Below are positions 52,574 through 59,712 of a DNA stretch of 59,712 nt, piece after piece. The DNA is taken from NCBI GenBank assembly GCA_005798335.1, contig SYJV01000556.1:1-59712 (forward strand). The letters are read 5' to 3'. The notes under the pieces were generated by a model, which was not told the DNA's origin, searched no databases, and saw only the letters and a program-made list of their open reading frames with translations. The DNA comes from Planctomycetaceae bacterium. GTDB lineage: Bacteria; Planctomycetota; Planctomycetia; Pirellulales; Pirellulaceae. Each line of letters opens with the position of its first letter. The first letter of the stretch is position 1. The position numbers were made by a program, and so were the translations under genes.

Positions 52574-53614
52574 ATGTGTTTGCTGAATCTCGGACAGAAT
52601 TCGACGTGCGCTTTGTCTCAAACAGTGACTCAACATTCTCGACGCAAGTTCTTGCAAGATGGCACGCGCATGGGTTTCGCCGGCGTTATGGCCGCCTCCG
52701 CGCTTGGCGTATTGACTGGATGCGGCAGGCCCAGTCGCGAAATCGTCCGAACTCCGGACCTGGTATGGGGTCGAAAAGCTCGCACACGCGACGCAATTGG
52801 CATGTTTCACAAACCGCGAGCCATGGTAATAGACTCGCAAGACAACGTTTATATCGTCGACTTGATGGGTAAAGTACAAGTGTTCGACGCGGACGGAAAT
52901 TACCTACGGAGCTGGTTGATTCCTCTGATCGTACAAGGCAAACCCACAGGAATCGGTTTGGCTAAAGATAATTCGATCATGGTCGCGGACACGCATTACT
53001 TTCGAGTTTTGTTTTACTCGCGCACTGGCCAACTTGATCAACCTCGCACTATCGGCGGCGTGTTTGGTGAGAATCCTGGCGAGTTTCACTTTGTTACGGA
53101 CGTTTGCCAGAATCAGCGAGGTCACATTTTTGTTGCCCAATACGGACAAATTGATCAAATTCAAGAATTCGATGCAGACGGTGTCTTCTTGCGCCGTTGG
53201 GGCAAACAGGGACGCAGCGAAGGCGATTTCGCCCGGCCGCAGGCACTAGCGATCGATCGGAATCAGTTGCTATGGATCGTTGATGCCCATAATCACCGTG
53301 TGCAGGTTTTTCGTACCGATGGTCCACATCCGGAAAAAGTGATGCAGTGGGGTTCACCTGGCAATCGGCCCGGCGAATTGCGTTATCCCTATGGAATCGA
53401 CTTTGATATAGATGGTTCGGTGTTGCTTGCGGAGCTAGGCAATCATCGCGTTCAGCGACTTTCGCAGGAAGGCAAACATCTAGAAATGTGGGGGGGTCCG
53501 GGCTCGAAGCCTGGTGAGTTCAGCAGTCCGTGGTCATTGGCGATCAACTCAAAACGCCAGCTTTTTGTATTGGATTCGCTAAATAACCGCGTCCAACGAT
53601 TCGCGTTAGCCTGA
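52574..53614 (+). CDS. Exported NHL-repeat beta-propeller protein
   Basis: A 346-residue protein with a twin-arginine leader that also has a lipobox: SRRKFLQDG then LGVLTGCG, so a Tat-exported lipoprotein is likely. The rest is a six-bladed NHL propeller with repeated units such as KPRAMVIDSQDNVYIVDL, QGDF-like SEGDFARPQALAIDRN, IVDAHNHRVQVFRTDG, RPGELRYPYGIDFDID and LAELGNHRVQRLSQEG. These proteins bind ligands or scaffold complexes rather than catalyse a known step. The start at 52574 is nine bases after an inverted-repeat element and has no strong ribosome site. Confidence 0.85.
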   Translation: MCLLNLGQNSTCALSQTVTQHSRRKFLQDGTRMGFAGVMAASALGVLTGCGRPSREIVRTPDLVWGRKARTRDAIGMFHKPRAMVIDSQDNVYIVDLMGKVQVFDADGNYLRSWLIPLIVQGKPTGIGLAKDNSIMVADTHYFRVLFYSRTGQLDQPRTIGGVFGENPGEFHFVTDVCQNQRGHIFVAQYGQIDQIQEFDADGVFLRRWGKQGRSEGDFARPQALAIDRNQLLWIVDAHNHRVQVFRTDGPHPEKVMQWGSPGNRPGELRYPYGIDFDIDGSVLLAELGNHRVQRLSQEGKHLEMWGGPGSKPGEFSSPWSLAINSKRQLFVLDSLNNRVQRFALA

Positions 53615-53639
53615 GCCTGCAATCCTTGCAGCACAGGTC

Positions 53640-53739
53640 GCAAACTCGTTTGACCGCGGCCGAAGGCGAGAATTATTGTGAGTCGGCGCGAAATCTGACT
53701 GCAATCCTCGCCATCGGCCCGCAGGTTAAACGAGTTTGC
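53640..53739. repeat. Long imperfect inverted repeat in 3' spacer
   Basis: The left arm GCAAACTCGTTTGACCGCGG continuing to GGCGAG (53640-53670) is matched by a right arm starting CTCGCCATCGGCCCGCAGG and ending GAGTTTGC (53707-53739), with about four mismatches or bulges over 32 bases and a 36-base loop. A smaller hairpin CTGCGC/GCGCAG follows near 53743-53760. It lies after the NHL gene in a 366-base spacer with no gene. It could end the NHL transcript or be a mobile miniature element. Confidence 0.75.
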
Positions 53740-53980
53740 AGCCCTGCGCGCCTAGCGCAGCGGCTTTGCTAATACTGGCTAGATCACCTATTTTAAACCG
53801 GAATCGTTGACACTCGGAACTGCGCCCAATTATATTGCTAATTGCCATTACCACTTTTGGCATTCGCCGAAGACTTGTCCGCGTTCATTTGGGTGGAACA
53901 TATTGCACTGGATAGGTCCGTTTTTTGTATTGAGTCGGACTATTAACTTCTTGTCAAGCCAATAAATAGAGCGGATGTCG

Positions 53981-54502
53981 ATGACTTTCTTGGGCAAAGC
54001 ATTCACGGCACTGATATTGTTCTTCAGTGTCGCCTTTTTCACATTGGCGACTGCTGTGCACTGGACTAGTGTCGACACGCGGGCCATGGCGGACAAACGC
54101 AAGGCGGATGTCGAGCGACTGAATGCTCAGGTTCAACAACTGACCGAGATGTTGGAAAAGCACAAGGCCGAGTTGGCGATCGAGCAAATTGCGCGTCGTT
54201 CAGTGCTAGCGGCGCTGCAGACACAAGTCGAACAAATGGAATTCGAAGTCAACGAAAAGCTTAAGAACCTTGAACAGATTCAGACCGCGTACACGGAACT
54301 GGCGCAAACGCATCGACAGACTGAAAAAGAGAGATTTGACAAGGCTGCAGAAGTTGCTGCCCAGCGTGAAGCACTAACAAAAACCATCGCCGCTCGTGAC
54401 GCACAGTTTAAACAGTTGACGGAATTGACAGATCAACTGCATCGATTGCAGGGCAACCTGCGAACTTTGGAATCTCGTCACGCTGCTATGGTTAGCAATT
54501 AG
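53981..54502 (+). CDS. Membrane-anchored coiled-coil protein, first of paralogous pair
   Basis: A 173-residue protein: an N-terminal membrane anchor (about 1-25) then continuous coiled coil to the end (LNAQVQQLTEMLEKHKAEL onwards). It resembles the first 170 residues of the next gene (MTFLGK versus MTLLGR start, IARRSVLAALQTQ versus TARRTVVSLLQTQ), but lacks the folded C-terminal domain of that protein. By alignment the start is ATG 53981; ATG 53975 is equally possible. It is probably co-transcribed with the next two genes. It may form a structural envelope filament; function unknown. Confidence 0.75.
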   Translation: MTFLGKAFTALILFFSVAFFTLATAVHWTSVDTRAMADKRKADVERLNAQVQQLTEMLEKHKAELAIEQIARRSVLAALQTQVEQMEFEVNEKLKNLEQIQTAYTELAQTHRQTEKERFDKAAEVAAQREALTKTIAARDAQFKQLTELTDQLHRLQGNLRTLESRHAAMVSN

Positions 54503-54554
54503 AGTTACCACATCCTTTCGAATTGCTGAGCACCTTTGGTTTAGGTGAAAATAT

Positions 54555-55379
54555 ATGACACTGCTCGGACGTGTAATGATTTTCTTGGTTCTGTTGTTCA
54601 GCATTATTTTCTGCTTGATGTCGATCCTCGTTAATGCAACTCATCGCAATAACCGTGTCGTTGCAGAGAATCTGCAGAAAAAACTCAGCGAAGAGGAAGT
54701 CGCCAAGAAACAGGTGCAAGAGCAACTGGAGTCGGCCAACAACAAACTGGCCATCGAAGCGACCGCTCGTCGAACTGTTGTCTCGTTGCTGCAAACGCAA
54801 TATAAAGACAAAGACGAACAACTAACGGCTCTGCAAGCCATCAACAGTCGATTGCAATCAACGCATACTGAACTCGATCAGACTCATAAGGAACTGGTCA
54901 GCAAGCGCGAGGCGGAAATCAAGGAAAACGAGCAGATTCGCAAGCAGTTGATGGATGCGCTCGAGGATCGCGATTTAATGCACAAACGATATGGTGATCT
55001 GACCGACATGTTGTTCCGCACGCGCGGCAGTCTGCTCGCGCTCGAAGAGCGCTACGCAACAGTCGCTACCGACTATACCTCTGCTAAAGAAAAGCTTGAC
55101 ATTCTTGGCATCAAACCCGATACCAAGTTGGATGGGTTGCCGCCGGGCGTCAACGGGCTGGTGAGTGCCATGAGTACCAACGGCCGAGTCGAAATCAATT
55201 TGGGGCGAGACGATGGAGTTCGGGTTGGGCATACGCTGGAAGTAAGTCGAAATTTCCAGTACTTGGGACGAATCAAGATACTCACGGTCTCGGATAATAG
55301 CTCGGTGGGCGAAATTCTCCCGGGATACCAGAAGGGATACATTCGTGAAGGCGATCGCGTCGATTCAAAGTTGTACTGA
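54555..55379 (+). CDS. Membrane-anchored coiled-coil protein with MreC-like C-terminal domain
   Basis: A 274-residue protein: membrane anchor (about 1-25), coiled coil (about 30-185), then a compact beta domain with GVNGLVSAMSTNGRVEINLG, DDGVRVGHTLEVSR and GDRVDSKLY, which recalls the beta region of MreC-type or secretion-accessory proteins. The family seems planctomycete-enriched and its role is unknown. It follows its shorter paralogue by 52 bases and precedes a 39-residue membrane protein by 43 bases, all on the same strand. Confidence 0.78.
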   Translation: MTLLGRVMIFLVLLFSIIFCLMSILVNATHRNNRVVAENLQKKLSEEEVAKKQVQEQLESANNKLAIEATARRTVVSLLQTQYKDKDEQLTALQAINSRLQSTHTELDQTHKELVSKREAEIKENEQIRKQLMDALEDRDLMHKRYGDLTDMLFRTRGSLLALEERYATVATDYTSAKEKLDILGIKPDTKLDGLPPGVNGLVSAMSTNGRVEINLGRDDGVRVGHTLEVSRNFQYLGRIKILTVSDNSSVGEILPGYQKGYIREGDRVDSKLY

Positions 55380-55422
55380 ATCAACTGGTCCCATTTCGAT
55401 TTTCTAATAAGAGTCGCGATTC

Positions 55423-55542
55423 ATGAGCAGTTCAAATACCCCCACCAAACAACTCAATGTTTACACGGTCATGCTGATCTGTTCCAGCATTTTCATGCTT
55501 GTGGCATGTATCATGATGGGACTAGAGTGGGCACGGGGTTAG
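55423..55542 (+). CDS. 39-residue single-span membrane protein
   Basis: A short gene starting MSSSNTPTKQLNVYTVMLIC, with one membrane span (about 14-33) and ending GLEWARG. Reading frame is open from ATG 55423 to TAG 55540-55542. It has no strong ribosome site, but its place directly after the coiled-coil gene, its clean polar-span-polar layout and the KQLNVYTVMLI start, a pattern I associate with small planctomycete proteins next to such genes, support it. It may be a subunit or stabiliser of the coiled-coil complex. Confidence 0.6.
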   Translation: MSSSNTPTKQLNVYTVMLICSSIFMLVACIMMGLEWARG

Positions 55543-55806
55543 AATCCCACAGGTTAGACCGCGGGGATTTAATCAATATTGGATTGTGGCCGCCTGTTCA
55601 GCGACTGGTCAGATAAAAGTGTGCCGTTGGCGCTATCGTTGGGCGTCAGTATATTGCCCGCCAATGTATGGAAATCGTTCCAAGTGATTTCGTACTTCGA
55701 TTGGCGAGTCAAAGCGCAACACACGCGACGTCCGAAAGGCTAGCGCTAACGGTACACCTTTATCAGCCCGCGCAGCGACCTGCAAATTGCGGCGAAGGCG
55801 TTTGCG

Positions 55807-57228
55807 ATGAATGGAAACTATCGCGGAGGAAATGGTCGACTGCTTGTCAAGCAGCTCGATCTGTCTGCTTGGCCGATCGCCTGGCTCCAATCGCGCGGCG
55901 AGATCGTCTTTATTAACAAGGCCATGTGTGAAGCAGCCCAGGTCGAGGCTGCCGAATTAGTAGGATTGAAGTGTTCCTGGGAACTCCCTGCCGATGCGTC
56001 TGCTTTTCGGGAGCTACTGCTGGCAATTGCTCCACCTCAAGCGGTATTGAACGGCAATATGGTGACTCGCCAAATTTCTTGGCCACCGGTCGCTCCTACC
56101 GGTCAGATCGCCCAGTACTTTGTTCCGATTGCTGGGTCCGGGGAGAATGATCGCAATTTCTTAGTGTTGCATGCAGTTGATCAAGGGTTATCATCCACGC
56201 CGATCGATGTGCCTGCGAAATCAAGAGTATCTCAAGCGACGGATTGGTTAATGCGATTTCGGTCGCAGTGGATCCACCTTGACGGCCTGCTGCCAATGTT
56301 GGGAACATCGCCAGCAATCCAGTTCGCCATGAAGCGCGTACAACTCGCCATCGCATCTCAGGCCGATCTTTTCTTGTGGGGCGCCAAGGGAGTCGGCAAA
56401 CTCGATGTTCTGCGCGCCATCTTCGTGGCACGATTGAAGAACCTGGGGTTGCCGCTGGCCGCTGGGCGTTTTTTTCCAATCGATTGTGCGACATTAGACG
56501 AGTCGTTGTGCGGCGATATGTTGGAAGTTTTCCAGTCCTTGCTATCCCCAGACTCTCCTTCGGAAGCGCACCAACTGGTTCTTGAACGAATTGACCAAGC
56601 GGAAGCTTCCGTAGTGGGGCGTATCCAGCACTGGCTGGCCGAAATTGAACCACGCTGCTGCCTCGCAGCCACTAGCCGCACATCGGTGAGCGAACTGTCT
56701 GCGCGAGGTGATATCTGGTCAACTTTAGCATCGCGGATCGGTATATTGGAAATTGAGCTCCCATCTCTCGCGGCGCGGCGCGAAGATATTTCGATTCTGC
56801 TCCACCAAGTGCTCGCAGCAGTGGCGAGCCGTCAGCAACGGGCCCCACCGGTTATTAGCTCCGCGGCACTGGACCTGCTGACCGCCTATGACTGGCCTGA
56901 AAATGTTGCGGAGCTACAAAAATTCTCTCAAGATATTTTGGGGCAACTGGTTCACTCGAATTCCATTCAACCCAATCATCTACCGCTGGCGATTCGAACA
57001 TTTGGAGGGACCGTACTCGGCGGTTTGCAAGCGTTCGATCCGATCGACTTGGATCAAGTGCTGCTGGAAGTGGAACGGACCATGATTGGACGAGCCCTGA
57101 AACTGTCGCCTCGGAATCGCGCCCAAGCAGCGCGCTGGCTAGGCATCAGTCGCCCTAGATTGCTCAGGAGAATCGTCGAACTAGGCTTGGCCGATCTACC
57201 CGAGGCTGACCAACACGACGAGCATTGA
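55807..57228 (+). CDS. Degenerate sigma-54-activator-like regulator (PAS-AAA-Fis)
   Basis: A 473-residue protein with the order of an NtrC-type regulator: PAS-like N-terminus (WLQSRGEIVFINKAMCEAA, 26-45), AAA-like core (about 165-390) and Fis-type HTH (NRAQAARWLGISRPRLLRRI, 438-457). The core has lost key residues: Walker A reads GAKGVGKL with Leu instead of Ser/Thr, Walker B reads LERID instead of lDEi, and no GAFTGA loop is present. It is therefore unlikely to hydrolyse ATP or remodel sigma-54 and may be a DNA-binding scaffold or repressor. ATG 55807 has GAAGGCG upstream. Confidence 0.8.
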   Translation: MNGNYRGGNGRLLVKQLDLSAWPIAWLQSRGEIVFINKAMCEAAQVEAAELVGLKCSWELPADASAFRELLLAIAPPQAVLNGNMVTRQISWPPVAPTGQIAQYFVPIAGSGENDRNFLVLHAVDQGLSSTPIDVPAKSRVSQATDWLMRFRSQWIHLDGLLPMLGTSPAIQFAMKRVQLAIASQADLFLWGAKGVGKLDVLRAIFVARLKNLGLPLAAGRFFPIDCATLDESLCGDMLEVFQSLLSPDSPSEAHQLVLERIDQAEASVVGRIQHWLAEIEPRCCLAATSRTSVSELSARGDIWSTLASRIGILEIELPSLAARREDISILLHQVLAAVASRQQRAPPVISSAALDLLTAYDWPENVAELQKFSQDILGQLVHSNSIQPNHLPLAIRTFGGTVLGGLQAFDPIDLDQVLLEVERTMIGRALKLSPRNRAQAARWLGISRPRLLRRIVELGLADLPEADQHDEH

Positions 57229-57236
57229 GGACCGCA

Positions 57237-57299
57237 CTAGTGCTTTGACGGTTTCCGTTACGGCCTCAACGCTAAATCGTGGCTTTATTAAAGCACTAG
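57237..57299. terminator. Inverted repeat between convergent genes
   Basis: CTAGTGCTTT (57237-57246) pairs exactly with AAAGCACTAG (57290-57299). Inside, CGGTTTCCGTTACGG contains further short pairings. The right arm includes the stop codon of the M19 gene. The position between the convergent regulator and dipeptidase genes suits a bidirectional terminator. Confidence 0.5.
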
Positions 57300-58633
57300 C
57301 TTTCGTTCGCTTCCCACACTCGCAGCACGTTTTGACCGAGGACCTTGCGAATGGTTTCGTCCGCATGACCGCGTTGCACCATACCGACGGTAAACAGTGG
57401 CCAGTTGACCCACGACAAGCTGGCGGTTGCGTCAGCGCTTGCGCGAAAGTCATCGGCGGGCCAGAGGTGTTCCCAACGGGACGGCCGGTTCGACATGAAT
57501 GAATTGCCATTGGTGCGCTTGGGCAATTTCGCCCGCTCCACTGATTCATTGCGGGATACATAGGCGACATCGGTACCGATCGCGACGTGATCAGCACCGA
57601 ACTTCTTGATGGCATAGTCGATATGGTCGAGAAATGCCGTGATGTCCCCATTACCTCCAAGAAATCGTGGAATGCAACAAATCCCGATCACTCCGCCGGT
57701 ATCACAAATCGCCTTGATCGTATCGTCTGGCTTGCCACGATAATGTTTGTGCAACGAAGCGCAGGCGGAGTGGCTGGCAACCATAGGACGCTTCGAAGCC
57801 TTGGCGGCCTCAAGACTGGTGCGCCATCCCGAATGAGCGACATCGACAATGATTCCCAGCCGATTCAATTCTTGGATTGCCGTTTTTCCGAAATCGCTCA
57901 GCCCGGCGTCGTTGGCCTCGCCTGCACCATCGCCCAGTGGGTTGCGACGATTGTAGGTCAAGTGCATCATGCGCACTCCCATTTGGCGAAATAGTTTGAC
58001 GTGTCGCAATTCGTCACGCTGATCGATCCACTGTTGTCGCAAAGGGACACCATTGGTCGTGAACGCCAAGCAGAATCGGCCAGCGGCTTTCGCGGCCACT
58101 ACGTCCGACGGCCGAATGGCTTTGGTCAAGTCGGGGGCCATTTGGTCCACCGTGAACTGATATCGCGCCAATCGCTTGAGCAACCGTAGCGGGTCGTTCC
58201 CTTCTTCGCCACAATTTTCGAAGATGCACGTTACGCCGACCGAACGCATGGCGTCGAGAAACTCGTGGCGTTCGACATCGTTTGTAGCGCAACGAGTCAT
58301 CGTCATTTCTTCGCGTAGATCGACCAATTCGTCGTCGCTGGCACCCGATTCGATCGCTTGACGATATTGATCACCATCGATCGCGGCGCGCGGGGCGAAT
58401 CCATAGGATTCAAAGACTAAGGATTCTTCGTGCAGTTGTAATCCGTGACGCAAATCCCGTTCACTGGGCTTGAGCAATTCCAAAGCAATTTGTCGTGGTT
58501 TTTGAATAGATGGATTGTCGCTGGCCAGCGGACCGCACCACACGCGGCGCCCTATTGCAGCCGACAACAGCGACGCAGCACCTGCCGAAAGGCGAATCCA
58601 CGTTCGACGATTCGTATACGTTGAGGTTGACAT
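57296..58633 (-). CDS. Exported membrane dipeptidase (peptidase M19 family)
   Basis: A 445-residue zinc dipeptidase-type protein with a twin-arginine leader NRRTWIRLSAGAASLLSA. M19 landmarks: RMMHLTYNRRNPLGDG, GIIVDVAHSGWRTSLEA, RPMVASHSACASL and GADHVAIGTDVAYVSRN. The first metal motif, usually HxD near the N-terminal part of the barrel, is not obvious: the region reads LVFESYGFAPRAAIDGD, so a ligand may be altered. Family members cleave dipeptides or hydrolyse lactams. ATG 58633 is followed by a normal leader. It converges with the regulator gene. Confidence 0.86.
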   Translation of the reverse strand: MSTSTYTNRRTWIRLSAGAASLLSAAIGRRVWCGPLASDNPSIQKPRQIALELLKPSERDLRHGLQLHEESLVFESYGFAPRAAIDGDQYRQAIESGASDDELVDLREEMTMTRCATNDVERHEFLDAMRSVGVTCIFENCGEEGNDPLRLLKRLARYQFTVDQMAPDLTKAIRPSDVVAAKAAGRFCLAFTTNGVPLRQQWIDQRDELRHVKLFRQMGVRMMHLTYNRRNPLGDGAGEANDAGLSDFGKTAIQELNRLGIIVDVAHSGWRTSLEAAKASKRPMVASHSACASLHKHYRGKPDDTIKAICDTGGVIGICCIPRFLGGNGDITAFLDHIDYAIKKFGADHVAIGTDVAYVSRNESVERAKLPKRTNGNSFMSNRPSRWEHLWPADDFRASADATASLSWVNWPLFTVGMVQRGHADETIRKVLGQNVLRVWEANES

Positions 58634-58756
58634 TTTTTTCCTTCTCCATTATTTCGACAGACGAAGCGCCCTGAACCGCAATGCCAGCATTGTAACCTGC
58701 TGAGCAGCGGTTTCGCGGTCGCCAGTCCAGGCGTTTGAGTGCGTAGGAGGTTTACT

Positions 58757-59527
58757 GTGTCGCAAGTTCAACACGGAACTACCAGAACCGTGACTGCCGA
58801 TCGCTCGCTGGTGCTTGACCTTCTTTATTTTTCGCGGAAAGTGCCATCATTTAGCGTCGAGCGCTGGTTCGATGTTGCGGAAATTGCCGAGGCTCGCTGC
58901 CTATTGGCTCAGCGAATTTCCTGGGCGGCAATGTTTATCAAGGCAATGGGGTTGGCCAGTCGTGATGTTCCTGAACTGAGGCAATTCTATTTACCTTACC
59001 CTTGGCCAAGAATCCATCAAACGGTTTACAGCGTAATTTCACTCTCAATCAACCGTGTAGTAGATGGCGCCGATCGGTTGTTTTGGGGGCGCTTTCAATG
59101 CCCCGAGCGTACGCCTCTGCTGGACATTCAAGCACAGCTAAGTCGATTTCAATTCGAGGACCCGAGAGTTGTTTTCAAACGACAATTTCTATTGGCAAAG
59201 TTACCGATGCCTCTGCGTAGGGTCGGGTGGTGGTGGCGACTGTTCTGCGATCCTGGGCAGCGGGCTCGACGATTGGGATCGGCTAGCATATCGACGCTGT
59301 CATCACAGGGTGTTTTAAATCGTACACACCCGAATTTATTGACCGCTTCACTCGACTATGGCCCACTACAAGCTGATGGACGAATGTGGATTACTCTACT
59401 TTGCGATCATCGCGTACTGGATGGTGTCACCGCAGCGCGTGCCGTCAATGCTATTAATTCCAATCTATGCGAGCGCGTCCTGCGCGAACTTCGGGGGCAG
59501 GCCGATCATCGCAGTCAAGCTGCGTAG
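58757..59527 (+). CDS. Stand-alone E2-type (2-oxoacid dehydrogenase) acyltransferase-like protein
   Basis: A 256-residue protein with the catalytic fold and DHRVLDG motif (217-223) of 2-oxoacid dehydrogenase E2/chloramphenicol acetyltransferase-like enzymes. The lipoyl and peripheral-subunit-binding domains of true E2 are absent. The front half (RKVPSFSVERWFDVAEIAEA, ISWAAMFIKAMGLASRDVPELR) also matches the E2 core. The start is GTG 58757, with AGGAGG six bases upstream; the longer frame from 58739 would include that site. It may be an O- or N-acyltransferase with another donor. No E1/E3 genes are nearby. Confidence 0.8.
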   Translation: MSQVQHGTTRTVTADRSLVLDLLYFSRKVPSFSVERWFDVAEIAEARCLLAQRISWAAMFIKAMGLASRDVPELRQFYLPYPWPRIHQTVYSVISLSINRVVDGADRLFWGRFQCPERTPLLDIQAQLSRFQFEDPRVVFKRQFLLAKLPMPLRRVGWWWRLFCDPGQRARRLGSASISTLSSQGVLNRTHPNLLTASLDYGPLQADGRMWITLLCDHRVLDGVTAARAVNAINSNLCERVLRELRGQADHRSQAA

Positions 59528-59572
59528 CGAATTTGGCTCAGCGGAAGCCGTGCCCACTTTTCAAAGAGCTTC

Positions 59573-59710
59573 TTAGGCGAGCGGCAGATAGTTTCTTACC
59601 AATACAAGCCCGAAGCGCAAGCGAGTGTATGCCAGGATTGACGCACTCGCTTGCGCATCGGGCTTGTATTCGCTGAGGCCTTGGTAAATTCCCATCTGCC
59701 GCTCGCCTTA
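59573..59710 (+). repeat. Inverted-repeat element, copy 7 (asymmetric type, complete)
   Basis: Complete copy from TTAGGCGAGCGGCAGATAG to GCCGCTCGCCTTA. It is nearly identical to the copy at 29627 (two differences seen) and similar to the partial copy at the window start. It lies 46 bases after the acyltransferase stop. Short frames running through it are artefacts of the repeat. Confidence 0.9.
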
Positions 59711-59712
59711 GA

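Noticed and set aside
55543-55806. Possible regulatory content between the 39-residue gene and the regulator
   Set aside because: No convincing promoter, dyad or frame could be supported.
1-59712. CRISPR array or tRNA/rRNA genes
   Set aside because: The repeats are dispersed singly with no regular spacers, and no cloverleaf with a T-loop GTTCRA context or rRNA-like segment was found by eye.

Overview
The window looks like a chromosomal segment of a planctomycete, most likely of the Pirellula/Rhodopirellula group. The evidence is the set of families that are abundant in that phylum: a cytochrome c-DUF1549-DUF1553 protein with a partner DUF1501 protein, two more DUF1501 proteins, two DUF1559 prepilin-like proteins, many exported enzymes with twin-arginine leaders, and dense short palindromic repeats. 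No rRNA, tRNA, CRISPR array or phage module was seen.

Layout. 1-4.8 kb: four-gene metal ABC transporter operon in which every junction is a 4-base overlap and both permeases carry a C-terminal DtxR/MntR-like domain. 5-12.7 kb: sterol-desaturase-type hydroxylase, a two-gene low-GC-looking cassette with an HEIGH metallopeptidase, a GT-C glycosyltransferase, a 1096-residue AsmA-like protein and a small unknown. 12.8-16.3 kb: trmB and gamma-carbonic-anhydrase-like genes, a TIM-barrel isomerase and a thioredoxin. 16.5-23.4 kb: cytochrome/DUF1549/DUF1553 plus DUF1501 operon, an MFS transporter and a DUF5060/DUF4038-type glycoside hydrolase. 23.7-29 kb: DUF2760 plus two Hsp70-family proteins. 29.1-32.7 kb: zinc-ribbon protein, TPR gene broken by a repeat, enolase-superfamily enzyme and an acetyl-xylan-esterase-like hydrolase. 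33-45 kb: two DUF1559 proteins, a WXG100-like pair, MATE exporter, PQQ-type propeller, two DUF1501 proteins, a frameshifted hydrolase, lactonase and a His/Cys-rich exported protein. 45.7-53.6 kb: large membrane propeller protein, ThuA-like, Nif3-like, rpiB, a YrdC-arginine-phosphatase fusion and an NHL propeller. 54-59.7 kb: coiled-coil membrane proteins with a 39-residue partner, a degenerate sigma-54-activator-like protein, an M19 dipeptidase and a stand-alone E2-type acyltransferase.

Working together. Carbohydrate and organic matter breakdown is a theme (glycoside hydrolase with MFS transporter, esterase, enolase-superfamily enzyme, isomerase, lactonase, ThuA and the DUF1549/1501 proteins). 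Metal homeostasis (first operon), protein quality control (Hsp70 trio, predicted arginine phosphatase) and envelope biology (AsmA-like, coiled-coil, WXG100) are others.

Most notable: (i) six copies, all in the same orientation, plus one chimeric relative, of a 127-156 bp inverted-repeat element with compensatory arm changes; one copy breaks a TPR gene; (ii) both metal-transporter permeases fused to metalloregulator domains; (iii) a fusion of a degenerate YrdC domain to a YwlE-like arginine phosphatase beside rpiB; (iv) a hydrolase whose catalytic-histidine C-terminus lies one base out of frame.
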